Shown piece by piece: positions 47,343-55,669 of a stretch of 64,000 nt of DNA. Position numbers and translations under genes: made by a program. The notes beneath the pieces were generated by a model. The model made no database searches and had not been told where the DNA came from. It saw only the letters and a program-made list of their open reading frames with translations. The stretch is from PoT sp049331405 (GTDB lineage Bacteria > Planctomycetota > Planctomycetia > Isosphaerales > Isosphaeraceae), in contig NZ_CP186274.1 in assembly GCF_049331405.1 (NCBI RefSeq), positions 3,782,001 through 3,846,000 on the forward strand, written 5' to 3'. Positions within the stretch are counted from its first letter, which is position 1; every line of letters begins with the position of its first letter.

Positions 47343-47867
47343 GTGCCCCTCGAGAAGAAGTCGGCTCCGATCGTGTTCAAGCCAACGTCGGATTCGCCCG
47401 GACTGGAGACACTGGTCTGGCTAATGGATCAGGCCATCCGGATCCCGGGCACGCAAGTGCGTGTGGGGCTTGACGCGATTCTCGGATTGCTTCCCCTCGG
47501 CGGGGACTTCATGACCGGGATCATCCAGGCGGGGATCGTCCTGATGGCGGTGACGCGCTACCGGGTGCCCAGGGCCGTCGCCGCTCGGATGGCCGGGAAT
47601 GTGCTCCTCGACATCTGTGTGGGGGCGATCCCGCTGGTGGGAGACCTGTTCGACGTGGCCTTCAAGGCGAACACCCGGAACCTGCACCTGCTCCGCGATT
47701 ATCAATTCGAAGCCGCGCGGGGGGCGAAGTCGGTTGAGCGATCCTCGATGCGCTTCGTGGTGCTCGTGGGCCTGCTACTCTTCGTCCTGCTCGGGCTGAT
47801 TTTCGTCGGATTCATCACGGTGCTGGCCTGGCTCCTCGGTCATCCCCTGTTCTCGGGGACGAGGTGA
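47343..47867 (+). CDS. DUF4112-domain membrane protein
   Basis: A 174-residue protein of unknown function. The sequence follows the DUF4112 pattern: LVWLMDQAIRIPGTQVRVGL, DAILGLLPLGGDFMTGIIQA, MAGNVLLDICVGAIPLVGDLF and DVAFKANTRNLHLLRDYQ. There are two hydrophobic re-entrant or TM-like regions in the domain plus a C-terminal TM helix (FVVLVGLLLFVLLGLIFVGF). It begins with GTG at 47343; no ATG is available before the conserved sequence. It is a single gene with its own promoter candidate upstream and a hairpin downstream. Confidence 0.88.
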   Translation: MPLEKKSAPIVFKPTSDSPGLETLVWLMDQAIRIPGTQVRVGLDAILGLLPLGGDFMTGIIQAGIVLMAVTRYRVPRAVAARMAGNVLLDICVGAIPLVGDLFDVAFKANTRNLHLLRDYQFEAARGAKSVERSSMRFVVLVGLLLFVLLGLIFVGFITVLAWLLGHPLFSGTR

Positions 47868-47885
47868 GGCCGATCGAGGGGAAAA

Positions 47886-47929
47886 CGCGAGTCGACGCCC
47901 TGCCCTTTTCCGGCAGTGCGCGACTCGCG
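47886..47929. terminator. Bidirectional hairpin between DUF4112 and DUF1501 genes
   Basis: A 9-bp perfect stem (47886-47894 with 47921-47929) with an inner CTGCC/GGCAG stem in the loop. It lies between two convergent genes (stops at 47867 and 47943). Confidence 0.6.
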
Positions 47930-47942
47930 GCCTTCAATCGAA

Positions 47943-49274
47943 TCAAAGCAACTCGTGGATCGCCTTCCCGTTCTCGACGAGACGGAGCGGCCGACCATCG
48001 GGGGTCTCGAACTGGAGGTTCGGGTCGATCCCAAGGGTCTGGTAGAGTGTTGCGGCGAGGTCGGACGGAGTGACGGGCCGGTCGCTCGGCGAGTCCCCCT
48101 TGGAGTCGGTCCGGCCGACGACGCGGCCTTGCGAGATCCCCCCGCCGGCGAGGATCGCCGAGTTGGCGCGACCGTGATGATCGCGGCCGGCGTTCCCGTT
48201 GATCTTGGGCGTTCGGCCGAATTCGCCCATCACGACGACCAGGGTCGAGTCGAGCAGGCCTCGCTCTTCCAGGTCGAGGATCAGGGCGGAGATCCCCTGA
48301 TCCAGGGGCGGGGCCAGGGTGTTCTTGATGGTGCCGAAGTTCTGCTGGTGGGTGTCCCAGCCGAGGGCACCCATGCCGCGGTCGTTGATCGTGACGAACG
48401 ACACCCCCGCTTCGACGAGGCGGCGAGCCAGTAAGCAGGACTGGCCCAGCGGGGTCCGGCCGAACCGGTCGCGGACGTCGCTCCGCTCATCGCTGATCTT
48501 GAATGCGGCCTGGGCGGCACTCGAGGTCAGCAGGTCGTAGGCCTGATCCGCGAACTGGTCCCGGCTTCCCGTCAGCGGAGTCGGCGAGATGTCACGGGCG
48601 AAGCCATCGAGCGTTCGGACCATGTCCCGTCGTCGGCGAAGGCGGTCGAGCGTGACGCTATCCGGAGGCGTGAGGTTATTCACGCGGAAGCCCGGAGTGT
48701 TCGGATCCCCGCTGACCATGAACGGATCATAGGCGGGGGTCAAGTAACCGCTCGAGGAGAAAAGCGGTGCGTCCGGGATCGCCACGTAAGGGGGCAGCGA
48801 TCCGCGGCGATCTTCACGCGTCTTGGAGACGACGCTGCCGTAACTCGGGAAGACCTGCGCCGGGGTCGGCCGGTAGCCCGTGAGCATGTGGTGCGCGGCG
48901 CGGTCGTGATCGGCCTCGGGAGAGGTCACGCTCCGGATCAGGCTGACGCGATCCATCACGCGAGCGAGGCTGGGCAAGACCTCGCTGATGGACAGCCCCG
49001 GGACCGACGTGCTGATCGGCTTGAATTCGCCGCGTACGTCGACGGAAGCATCCGGCTTGGGGTCGAACGTGTCGATGTGCGACGGCCCGCCCGCCAGCCA
49101 GACCAGGATGCAGTTCGTCGCCGAGGTGGAGACGGGCTTCGACGCACCCGACGCGAGGGCGCGGAGCCGGAGGATGTCATCGAAGGCGAGACACAGGGAG
49201 CCGAACAGCCCCGCTCGCAAGATGGAGCGACGGCTGGGACCCGGGCACGACGGCAGTTTCCTCGGATCGGACAT
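47943..49274 (-). CDS. DUF1501 (sulfatase-like) secreted protein
   Basis: A 443-residue protein exported by the Tat route: SRRSILRAGLFGSLCLAFDD has the twin-arginine motif. The DUF1501 body, an alkaline-phosphatase-superfamily relative, has NCILVWLAGGPSHIDTFDPK, SVTSPEADHDRAAHHMLTGY, MGALGWDTHQQNFGTIKN, LVVVMGEFGRTPKINGNAGR and RDHHGRANSAILAGGG, and ends LDPNLQF-like IDPNLQFETPDGRPLRLVEN. In planctomycetes it is normally encoded beside a DUF1549/DUF1553 protein, as here (72 nt downstream). Activity is not established. ATG 49274 is preferred over GTG 49283 because GAGGAG lies about 10 nt upstream of it. Confidence 0.93.
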   Translation of the reverse strand: MSDPRKLPSCPGPSRRSILRAGLFGSLCLAFDDILRLRALASGASKPVSTSATNCILVWLAGGPSHIDTFDPKPDASVDVRGEFKPISTSVPGLSISEVLPSLARVMDRVSLIRSVTSPEADHDRAAHHMLTGYRPTPAQVFPSYGSVVSKTREDRRGSLPPYVAIPDAPLFSSSGYLTPAYDPFMVSGDPNTPGFRVNNLTPPDSVTLDRLRRRRDMVRTLDGFARDISPTPLTGSRDQFADQAYDLLTSSAAQAAFKISDERSDVRDRFGRTPLGQSCLLARRLVEAGVSFVTINDRGMGALGWDTHQQNFGTIKNTLAPPLDQGISALILDLEERGLLDSTLVVVMGEFGRTPKINGNAGRDHHGRANSAILAGGGISQGRVVGRTDSKGDSPSDRPVTPSDLAATLYQTLGIDPNLQFETPDGRPLRLVENGKAIHELL

Positions 49275-49345
49275 GGTCGTCACACTCCTCGCGAACTTGA
49301 CCTGGGCGAAAATGGCCGGGGCGAGTCGCCCCTACTTACTTATGA

Positions 49346-51913
49346 TTAATGGTTGAACGCGAATTCGCGCGAGTTCAGCAATGCCCAGAAGAGGTCCTCG
49401 GCCGCCTCGCGGAATACCGGGGCCTGCTTCAACTCCGCCGACCATCGAGACAACTCTTCCTCGGTCGGGGTGCGACAGAGGGTCCTGAGGTACAGATTTT
49501 CCACGACCTCGTCCGGCTCGGGCTTGAGGTCGAGCAGGTTGGCCAGGTATCCATTCAGGTGCGAGACCTTCCCCTCGATCGCGTCTCCCCCGATCAGGAG
49601 CAAGGACTGTCGCAGGCTGAGGGGAGGCGTCGAGACCGACGAGCATCCGTTGGTCCGAGGGCAACGCCCGAACGTATCCAGGATGGTGCTGGCCGTACCT
49701 GGGTCGGCGACCTCGATGGCTCGCGTCCCATTGGCTCGTCGCGGATAACGATTGGGGACGTCGGTGACCAGGGCCAGGGCATCGGCCATCTGGTGGGCAC
49801 TGAGCGGCCGGGCGACGTGGTGGGAGAAGAGTCGGGTATCCTTCTCATTTCCCGAGATCGTGCCCGAGGAGAGCCCGTAGGCCTCCGAGATCGCCACCGT
49901 CCGGATCAGGTCGCGCATATCGTACTTTGACTTCACGAAGTGCCGGGCCAAGGCATCGAGCAACTCAGGATGGACGGGGGGATTCGCTCGGCTGAGGTCG
50001 TCGGCCGGGTCGGCCAGCCCTTTGCCGAAGAATTGGGCCCAGACCCAGTTCGCCATCGCCCTGGCGAAGTATGGGTTGTCGGGGCCGGTGATCCACTCGG
50101 CGAGAGGCTTGCGCGGGTCTTCCTTCTCGGCGACCTGGACGGGCTTCTTATCCAAGAGGCGAGGCTCGGCCGGCTTCTTGGTCCGCAGGTGCTCGACCTT
50201 GCCGCCGGAGTTGATCTTGATGACGGTCTTCCCCATCATCCCGCCGCCACCCGATCGCTCGACCTTGGCGAAGCAGGCGGCCAGGCCGAAGTAATCGTCC
50301 TGGGTCCAGACATCGAACGGATGATCGTGGCATTGCGCACAACGAATCCGGAGTCCGAGAAAGCGCTGGGCGGTCTGCTCGGCCTGGATTTTGGCGTCGA
50401 GGCCGTCCAGGGCGTAGTTCGCGGGGCCATTGCCGAACTCCTCGGGGGCACCCACGGCGGTCAGCATGGTCCGGACCATCTGATCCCAAGGGGTGTTGTT
50501 GGCGAGGTTTTCGTCGACCCAGGCCTGGAAGCGTGTGGCCCCGTTGCCGAGCCTGGCGTTCGAGATCTGGAGCATGTCGCCGAACTTGATCCGCCAGAAA
50601 CGGACGAAGTCGCGGTCCGCGAGCAGTTTGTCTACGAGCTTGACCCGTTTATCCGGATCCTTGTCGCCGACGAACTGGCGGACCTGCTCGGGGGTCGGCT
50701 GTCGCCCAACCAGGTCGAGCGAGACCCGGCGCAGGAAGGCCGAGTCGCTTGCCGGGGGGCTCGGCGGGACTTTCAACGACTCGAGCCGCTTGAAGAGCTC
50801 GTCATCGATGAAGTTCCGGCGCGAGAGCTTCGCGTAGTCGAATTTGAGGCCGGGGTTGATGAGCGTGGCGAGGCGGGTGCTCACGACCATCGACTGATAG
50901 CGAACAACCAGGTCGCTCTCGGCACGGCGGAGGATCTCGGCCTTCCCCTTGCTGTCGATCTTGAGCGACGCGTCGTCGTTCACACGAAAGTTCGAGAGCC
51001 GGGTCACGTCGCGGCGAGTCCCGTCCCCGTAGACCGCCACCACGCGGAGCTGGATCGGTCCGGGGTTCGCGAGCCTGATGTCGCTCGGTTCGACCTCGAG
51101 CTTGGCGATCTCGCCGTGCGTCTTCCCGTGAGTTTGAGGAGCCCCTGCCCTGATCCAGCTGAGGATCGTGCTGTACTCGGGCGATTGCGGCGTAAATCGA
51201 AGGCCGCCGACGTGCGGCACCCTCCCCGTCGCCTTCTCGAGCAGCAGGCTCCGGCTCGGGTCGAGTCGGGAGAGGCGTCGACCGCTCGCGTCTCGAGTGA
51301 TCGACTGGAAGTCCCCTTCCGCGTCATAGCCGTAGAGCGAGAGATGGAAGCCGTTCTGCCCCTCGGCCTTGCCGTGACATCCCCCGGTATTGCAGCCGGT
51401 GCGCGTCAGGATGGGGACGATGTCCTGTCCGAAGTCCCAGGCCCTGTCATCCTTCGCATTGACGGTGACCTCGGAAACGGCCTCCTCTCCCTGGTGATGG
51501 GCAATCAAGCGGGCCTTCCCCGGCTTCAGCGGTCGGACATAGCCCTCGGTGTCGAGCGCCACGATGTCCGCCGGCTCGACCGTCCAGGTCACCTGCCCGC
51601 CTACCACCTGCCCGGAATCGCCTGGCTTGCCGATCGGGGCGAGGAGCATTTGCCAGCCCCAGTCGTCCGATTGCAGGGTCAACTGGCTCGGGCTGACCTG
51701 GAAGGTTGCGGGCGGCTTTGTAGGCATTCCCGCTTTATTGGCGTCCTCTGTCGGATGGACGGGGTGCTTGCTCGCAGCGACCTGGCTCGAATCCGCCACC
51801 TTCGGGGTCGCGGATGTTGTTGGGACGACCGGCGTCGGAGCGGTGCGCGAACAACCACAGAAAAGAGCGCCCACGCAGACGAAAGTGATCAACCCGAATC
51901 GCAGACCAGCCAT
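49346..51913 (-). CDS. DUF1549/DUF1553 cytochrome-like surface protein with Ig-like domains
   Basis: An 855-residue predicted lipoprotein: the N terminus has LITFVCVGALFCGCSRTAP with a C-C lipobox-like pair. Domains in order: an Ig-like (BIG2-type) segment at about 50-150; a cysteine motif GCNTGGCHGKAEGQNGF near 168; a second Ig-like segment (VEPSDIRLANPGPIQLRVVA); DUF1549 (about 360-580) with RVSLDLVGRQPTPEQVRQFV and the cytochrome-like RCAQCHDHPFDVWTQDDYFG; and DUF1553 (about 600-850) with PYFARAMANWVWAQFFGKGL and LVRTVA-like LIRTVAISEAYGLSS. The first motif is C-x4-CH, not the CxxCH of true c-type cytochromes; the second is CxxCH. It precedes the DUF1501 gene, the usual pair. ATG 51913 is preferred over an open 34-codon extension. 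Confidence 0.92.
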   Translation of the reverse strand: MAGLRFGLITFVCVGALFCGCSRTAPTPVVPTTSATPKVADSSQVAASKHPVHPTEDANKAGMPTKPPATFQVSPSQLTLQSDDWGWQMLLAPIGKPGDSGQVVGGQVTWTVEPADIVALDTEGYVRPLKPGKARLIAHHQGEEAVSEVTVNAKDDRAWDFGQDIVPILTRTGCNTGGCHGKAEGQNGFHLSLYGYDAEGDFQSITRDASGRRLSRLDPSRSLLLEKATGRVPHVGGLRFTPQSPEYSTILSWIRAGAPQTHGKTHGEIAKLEVEPSDIRLANPGPIQLRVVAVYGDGTRRDVTRLSNFRVNDDASLKIDSKGKAEILRRAESDLVVRYQSMVVSTRLATLINPGLKFDYAKLSRRNFIDDELFKRLESLKVPPSPPASDSAFLRRVSLDLVGRQPTPEQVRQFVGDKDPDKRVKLVDKLLADRDFVRFWRIKFGDMLQISNARLGNGATRFQAWVDENLANNTPWDQMVRTMLTAVGAPEEFGNGPANYALDGLDAKIQAEQTAQRFLGLRIRCAQCHDHPFDVWTQDDYFGLAACFAKVERSGGGGMMGKTVIKINSGGKVEHLRTKKPAEPRLLDKKPVQVAEKEDPRKPLAEWITGPDNPYFARAMANWVWAQFFGKGLADPADDLSRANPPVHPELLDALARHFVKSKYDMRDLIRTVAISEAYGLSSGTISGNEKDTRLFSHHVARPLSAHQMADALALVTDVPNRYPRRANGTRAIEVADPGTASTILDTFGRCPRTNGCSSVSTPPLSLRQSLLLIGGDAIEGKVSHLNGYLANLLDLKPEPDEVVENLYLRTLCRTPTEEELSRWSAELKQAPVFREAAEDLFWALLNSREFAFNH

Positions 51914-52523
51914 GTGCCCTCCCCTGCGTGTGCAACGCGAGGGCCTCGGTTTCCGAGAGAAATGACAAACGTCGTCGGCTCCGATAATCCTAGTCGGCCC
52001 CGAGCCGAGACACAAGAGTTCTCCGACTCGAATTCGGGCCGGTCGGATAACGATTCCTAGATTTCCTTCGTTTGTCCAGTTGATTCCGGATTCAAGCGTA
52101 CAGTGAATTGTTGCGTCGAATCAGGCTTTCCGGGACGGCCCTGCACCCTGAAATCATCACCGAGGCTCACGCTCGAAAGCGATTCGATGGCGAGTTGCAT
52201 TTATCAAAGACAATCCGCATTCCGCTCAGGACCGATTCAGTCGTAAGCCGGCGGAGGTTGGTCCGACTTGTTTGGCCTGGGGCTTTGGGTTATCTCCTAC
52301 AGTCACGGCTCCGCGATCCACATAATGGACTTCGATCAAAGCGGGTCGCCGACAGGCCCACGAGATCTCCGGTCGTCTAGCCTTTTGTGAACAGATGACC
52401 AAGAGCTTGTCGGAACCGGATCACCGGCGAACGCCCCTCGGTGCTTGCAACCGATGATCCTGGCTCCTGGCGAGGACGTCAACGCCTGAGTGGCGTCGCT
52501 TTATTTTGAATCGAGACACATGC
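51914..52523. other. Gene-free divergent region
   Basis: 610 nt between the divergent DUF1549/1553 gene and the MDR reductase gene. An open frame of 90 codons at 52108-52380 starts without a ribosome-binding site and has no coding signature. No strong hairpin or promoter pair was found. Confidence 0.45.
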
Positions 52524-53525
52524 ATGAAAGCGGTCATCTTCGAGCGGTTTGGGAATCCCACCGAGGTGCTCCGCGTCGGTGATCGACCGATCCCCGAGCC
52601 GGGGCCGGGGCAAGTCCGGGTTCGAATGATCGCGGCGCCCGTGAATCCGTCGGAACTGCTCGTCGTCCGAGGCCGTTACGGCGTCTTGCCTTCCTTGCCG
52701 GCGACGCCCGGCTTCGAAGGGGTCGGGATCGTGGATAAGGTCGGGCCGGGCTTACTCGGCCGCCTTGTACAGGGCCGGCGGGTGACCGTCATCAACGGCG
52801 ACGGCGGCAACTGGGCCGAGTACGTGGTCATCCCCGCGCGCCAGGCCCGCCCCGTCCCGTCGGATCTGCCCGATGAGCAGGTGGCCTCGTTCTTCGTGAA
52901 CCCGGGCACGGCGCTCGCCATGATACGGCACGTGCTCCGGATCCCCAGGGGGGCCTGGCTGCTCCAGTCGGCGGCGAATTCCGAGTTGGGCAAGATGATC
53001 ATCAAACTCGGCCGCCACGATGGCTTTAAAACACTTTGCGTCGTGCGACGACCCGAGGCGGCCGCCGAGTTGAAGGTGCTCGGCGCCGACGCCGTCATCT
53101 CGACGACCGACGGGCCGGTGGACGAGCAGGTGCGCAAAATCGTCGGGGCAGACGGGGTCCGCTACGCCATCGATCCCGTGGGTGGCGACATCGGCACTCA
53201 GGTCTTCCAGTCCCTATCGGCTGACGGCCTGATGCTCGTCTACGGCACGCTCAGCCAGGAACCGCTCAGGATCGACCCCAGGCTCATGATCGCCGGCAAG
53301 CGAGTCGTCCAGGGCTTCTGGCTCGGCCACTGGATGCGCGAGCGGAGCATCCCCGCCGCCCTCCTGATGTTCCGCGAGATCGCGAAGCTAATCCGATCGG
53401 GGGTCCTCGCGACCGAAACAGGAAAGTCCTTCCCGCTCGACGCCATCGTCGACGCGGCGCGCGAGGCCGAGGTGCCCGGCCGCCAGGGCAAGGTCCTCCT
53501 CCGCATCGGGAATCCCACCAAGTAA
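52524..53525 (+). CDS. Zinc-independent MDR oxidoreductase (enoyl reductase/quinone reductase-like)
   Basis: A 333-residue NADPH-dependent medium-chain reductase. The N-terminal GroES-like domain reads MKAVIFERFGNPTEVLRVGD and PGPGQVRVRMIAAPVNPSEL, then GVLPSLPATPGFEGVGIVDK. The nucleotide-binding domain has GAWLLQSAANSELGKMIIKL, AAELKVLGADAVISTTDGPV and YAIDPVGGDIGTQVFQSLSA. The catalytic-zinc cysteine/histidine ligands of alcohol dehydrogenases are absent. The FFVNPGTALAMIRHVL segment and the overall spacing resemble mitochondrial-type trans-2-enoyl-CoA reductase (MECR/ETR) or quinone reductase; the substrate is not decidable from sequence. The ATG at 52524 is used; the open frame begins six codons earlier at a weaker start. 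Confidence 0.88.
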   Translation: MKAVIFERFGNPTEVLRVGDRPIPEPGPGQVRVRMIAAPVNPSELLVVRGRYGVLPSLPATPGFEGVGIVDKVGPGLLGRLVQGRRVTVINGDGGNWAEYVVIPARQARPVPSDLPDEQVASFFVNPGTALAMIRHVLRIPRGAWLLQSAANSELGKMIIKLGRHDGFKTLCVVRRPEAAAELKVLGADAVISTTDGPVDEQVRKIVGADGVRYAIDPVGGDIGTQVFQSLSADGLMLVYGTLSQEPLRIDPRLMIAGKRVVQGFWLGHWMRERSIPAALLMFREIAKLIRSGVLATETGKSFPLDAIVDAAREAEVPGRQGKVLLRIGNPTK

Positions 53526-53756
53526 CGATCGATTTTTAGGCGACTGACGGAGTCTCGAGATCCCGCCCCGTCCGGTTTCCCGCGGATGTTTCCTGGCGAT
53601 CGGTCGCATCCTCGGCCGATCTTTTAAGTCCGCGGATCGCATGATTGGTTGTTATCTGTCAAGGCCACGACAGGGAAGGGTTTCTTGGGATTTTTCGCGG
53701 AATTCATTCGCCCTAAGATTCAATCGGCTGTACAATCCGTCAAGGGTGGAGGATTC

Positions 53757-53882
53757 ATGGCGAGGGCCTATCACCTCGTCCAGCATGTCGTCGTCAACGA
53801 CGAACATTCCTCCGCAAGCCCCTCCTGCGGCTCGTGCCCGCCCCCGTTGAAACTCTCGAGCCTTGCTCAGGGTTTAATATGA
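53757..53882 (+). CDS. Possible small protein, 41 residues
   Basis: ATG 53757 is preceded by GGAGG 3-4 nt upstream and opens a 41-residue frame, MARAYHLVQHVVVNDEHSSA followed by a CGSC motif and PPPLKLSSLAQGLI. Third codon positions are mostly G or C, like real genes here. It may be a small metal- or redox-binding protein, but nothing is recognised and chance is possible. The surrounding 590 nt (53526-54116) contain no other gene; a TACAAT at 53731 could be a -10 element but has a poor -35. Confidence 0.35.
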   Translation: MARAYHLVQHVVVNDEHSSASPSCGSCPPPLKLSSLAQGLI

Positions 53883-54116
53883 GCGGCCGATGATCGGAAG
53901 GGCTTGCCGTGACGGGGGTAGCGGCTTAAGATTCTCGCGAGACGAGGTCAACCCGCCCGGCCTCTTCCGAGATCAGCGATGAAGTCGCCGATCCTCCGTC
54001 AGATTCCAATTTTCGTGATTTCGCCACTTGATTTTTGAAGCCCCGGCGCTTCGTTCGTCGTCGATCCCTCGGATCGACTTCGAAGAATCGAACCGTCGGG
54101 CGGGGAATCTAGAATT

Positions 54117-54422
54117 ATGAGTATATCCGAATCGAACGGCGCGCAGGACTGGCGTGCTGTAGCTTGCCTGGCACCCGGCGGCGAGCGACTCCTGTGCGTG
54201 GGCGAAAGCTCCTCGCAGGTCCGTGCCGCCTACGCCGGCGCCTGGGGCGAGGTGATTCGCGACGAAGACCGTCCGACCGTTCGCGCCATCTCCCTGCAGC
54301 GCTGGGCCGGTCAGGCCTGGGCCGGTCAGTGGGAGCATCAGACCTACCTGGCCGTCCCCGCCACTCGCGGCGGCAAGGGTGGACCTGGCGACACGCCCGA
54401 AGTGGCCCCCGCCACCTCCTGA
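54117..54422 (+). CDS. Small conserved-looking hypothetical protein, 101 residues
   Basis: From ATG 54117 a 101-residue protein with regular codon bias and a folded-looking core: DWRAVACLAPGGERLLCVGE, SSSQVRAAYAGAWGEVIRDE and VRAISLQRWAGQAWAGQWEH, followed by a flexible Gly/Pro/Thr tail. The repeated WAGQ(A)WAGQ element and many Trp suggest a compact beta domain. There is no signal peptide, membrane helix or known domain that I recognise. A GGGGA about 10 nt upstream may serve as ribosome-binding site. A strong terminator 68 nt after the stop shows that a transcription unit ends here, which supports the gene. It is convergent with nif3. Confidence 0.65.
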   Translation: MSISESNGAQDWRAVACLAPGGERLLCVGESSSQVRAAYAGAWGEVIRDEDRPTVRAISLQRWAGQAWAGQWEHQTYLAVPATRGGKGGPGDTPEVAPATS

Positions 54423-54490
54423 GTGCCTCTGGCGTCGGTCCATGCCCGAGATCGTGACCTGATGTTTCGACCGATTCGTCGATTTTCTTC

Positions 54491-54520
54491 AACCCCCGGG
54501 ATTGTCCGGGGGTTTTATTT
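54491..54520 (+). terminator. Rho-independent terminator
   Basis: A perfect 9-bp stem (54491-54499 with 54506-54514), 6-nt loop, followed by TTATTTTG on the plus strand. It ends the transcript of the 101-residue gene and sits 40 nt before the convergent nif3 stop. Confidence 0.8.
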
Positions 54521-54559
54521 TGCTCGGGTCATTCGCGACGAATCGGCCCGTTCGCTTTA

Positions 54560-55666
54560 TTAAGAACGCCAGGGGTCGTGCTCGGTACGACTCGCCCAGA
54601 CGGCCAGGCCGGGATGCTCGGACTGGATCCGGTCGGCGAGATCCTCGACACCCGGACGCTCCGTGGCGTGGTGGCCGGCGATGACGAGGCCGACACCCAG
54701 GGCTTCGGCTTCCAGGGCTCGATGGAATCGAGCTTCGCCCGTCAGCAGGACGTCGGCCCCGACCCTGGCCGCGTCGGGCAGGAAGTCATCACCGGCTCCG
54801 CAGACGATTGCCACCGTCTCGATGCGACGCCCAGGGTCGCCCGCGTACTGCACACCTTGCGCTTTCAAGAGACTAGTGACGCGCTCCACGAACGGACGCA
54901 GGGTCGTCGGGTTTGGGAGTCGGCCCAAGCGACCGGCGCCTGGACGTTGGGCGGGGCTCGTGTGAAGCGGGTAAATATCCGTGGCGGGCTCTTCGTATGG
55001 ATGACGAGCCCGGATTGCTCCAAGGACCGCGTCGAGCTTGTCCTGGGGGCAAATCACCTCGATCCGGAGCTCGCGGACCGACTCGAGCCGTCCCGATTCG
55101 CCGATGGCGGGTTTGGCCCCTTCGGTGCCCAAGAAGGTCCCCTCGCCTTCATTCGTGAACGAGCATTCCTCGTATGCCCCGATGCGTCCCGCCCCTGCCT
55201 CGAAGGCCGCGGAGAGGATCTCGGATCGTGCCTCGCTCGGCGTGAAGACGACGATCTTATAAGACGTCGGCACCGACTCGGCGCGTCGGAGCGGGGAAAT
55301 CTCCGCCAGCCCGAGTCGAGCCGCAAGGGCGTCGTTGATCCCACCCACGGTGTTGTCGAACGCCGTATGCGGGCTGAGGATTGAGACCCCGGCGCGGCCG
55401 AGATGCCAGAGCATCCCCGTCTCGCGTACGTCAGCCCTGACCCGCTTGACGGCCTTGAAGAGGACCGGGTGGTGGCTGACGATGAGCTGGGCCCCTTCGT
55501 CGATGGCCTCGCGCGCCGTCTCGTCGGTCACGGTGAGGCAGGTCATAACCTTCGTGACCTCGGTCTTCGGGTCGCCCCAGAGGAGCCCGACGTTGTCCCA
55601 GCTCTCGGCGAGGTGCCGGGGCGCGAAGCGATCGAGCCAGCGGGCCAGGTCGGCGACGGTTGTCAT
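54560..55666 (-). CDS. Nif3-like dinuclear metal-centre hexameric protein
   Basis: A 368-residue Nif3/YqfO-type protein of unknown exact reaction (often labelled GTP cyclohydrolase I type 2). The N-terminal half has ESWDNVGLLWGDPKTEVTKV, the metal-binding IVSHHPVLFKAVKRV and SPHTAFDNTVGGINDALAAR. In the middle is a PII/CutA-like insertion of about 120 residues (YKIVVFTPSEARSEILSAAF and ARHPYEEPATDIYPL), as in Bacillus YqfO. The C-terminal half returns with GAGDDFLPDAARVGADVLLT, GEARFHRALEAEALGVGLVI and AGHHATERPG, completing the metal site. It is the last gene of pabB-pabC-nif3; its ATG is 3 nt after the pabC stop. Confidence 0.93.
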   Translation of the reverse strand: MTTVADLARWLDRFAPRHLAESWDNVGLLWGDPKTEVTKVMTCLTVTDETAREAIDEGAQLIVSHHPVLFKAVKRVRADVRETGMLWHLGRAGVSILSPHTAFDNTVGGINDALAARLGLAEISPLRRAESVPTSYKIVVFTPSEARSEILSAAFEAGAGRIGAYEECSFTNEGEGTFLGTEGAKPAIGESGRLESVRELRIEVICPQDKLDAVLGAIRARHPYEEPATDIYPLHTSPAQRPGAGRLGRLPNPTTLRPFVERVTSLLKAQGVQYAGDPGRRIETVAIVCGAGDDFLPDAARVGADVLLTGEARFHRALEAEALGVGLVIAGHHATERPGVEDLADRIQSEHPGLAVWASRTEHDPWRS

Positions 55667-55669
55667 GAG

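Noticed and set aside
54110..54115. TAGAAT as -10 box for the 101-residue gene
   Set aside because: It lies 2 nt before the ATG, so transcription would begin inside the coding region, and no -35 box fits.
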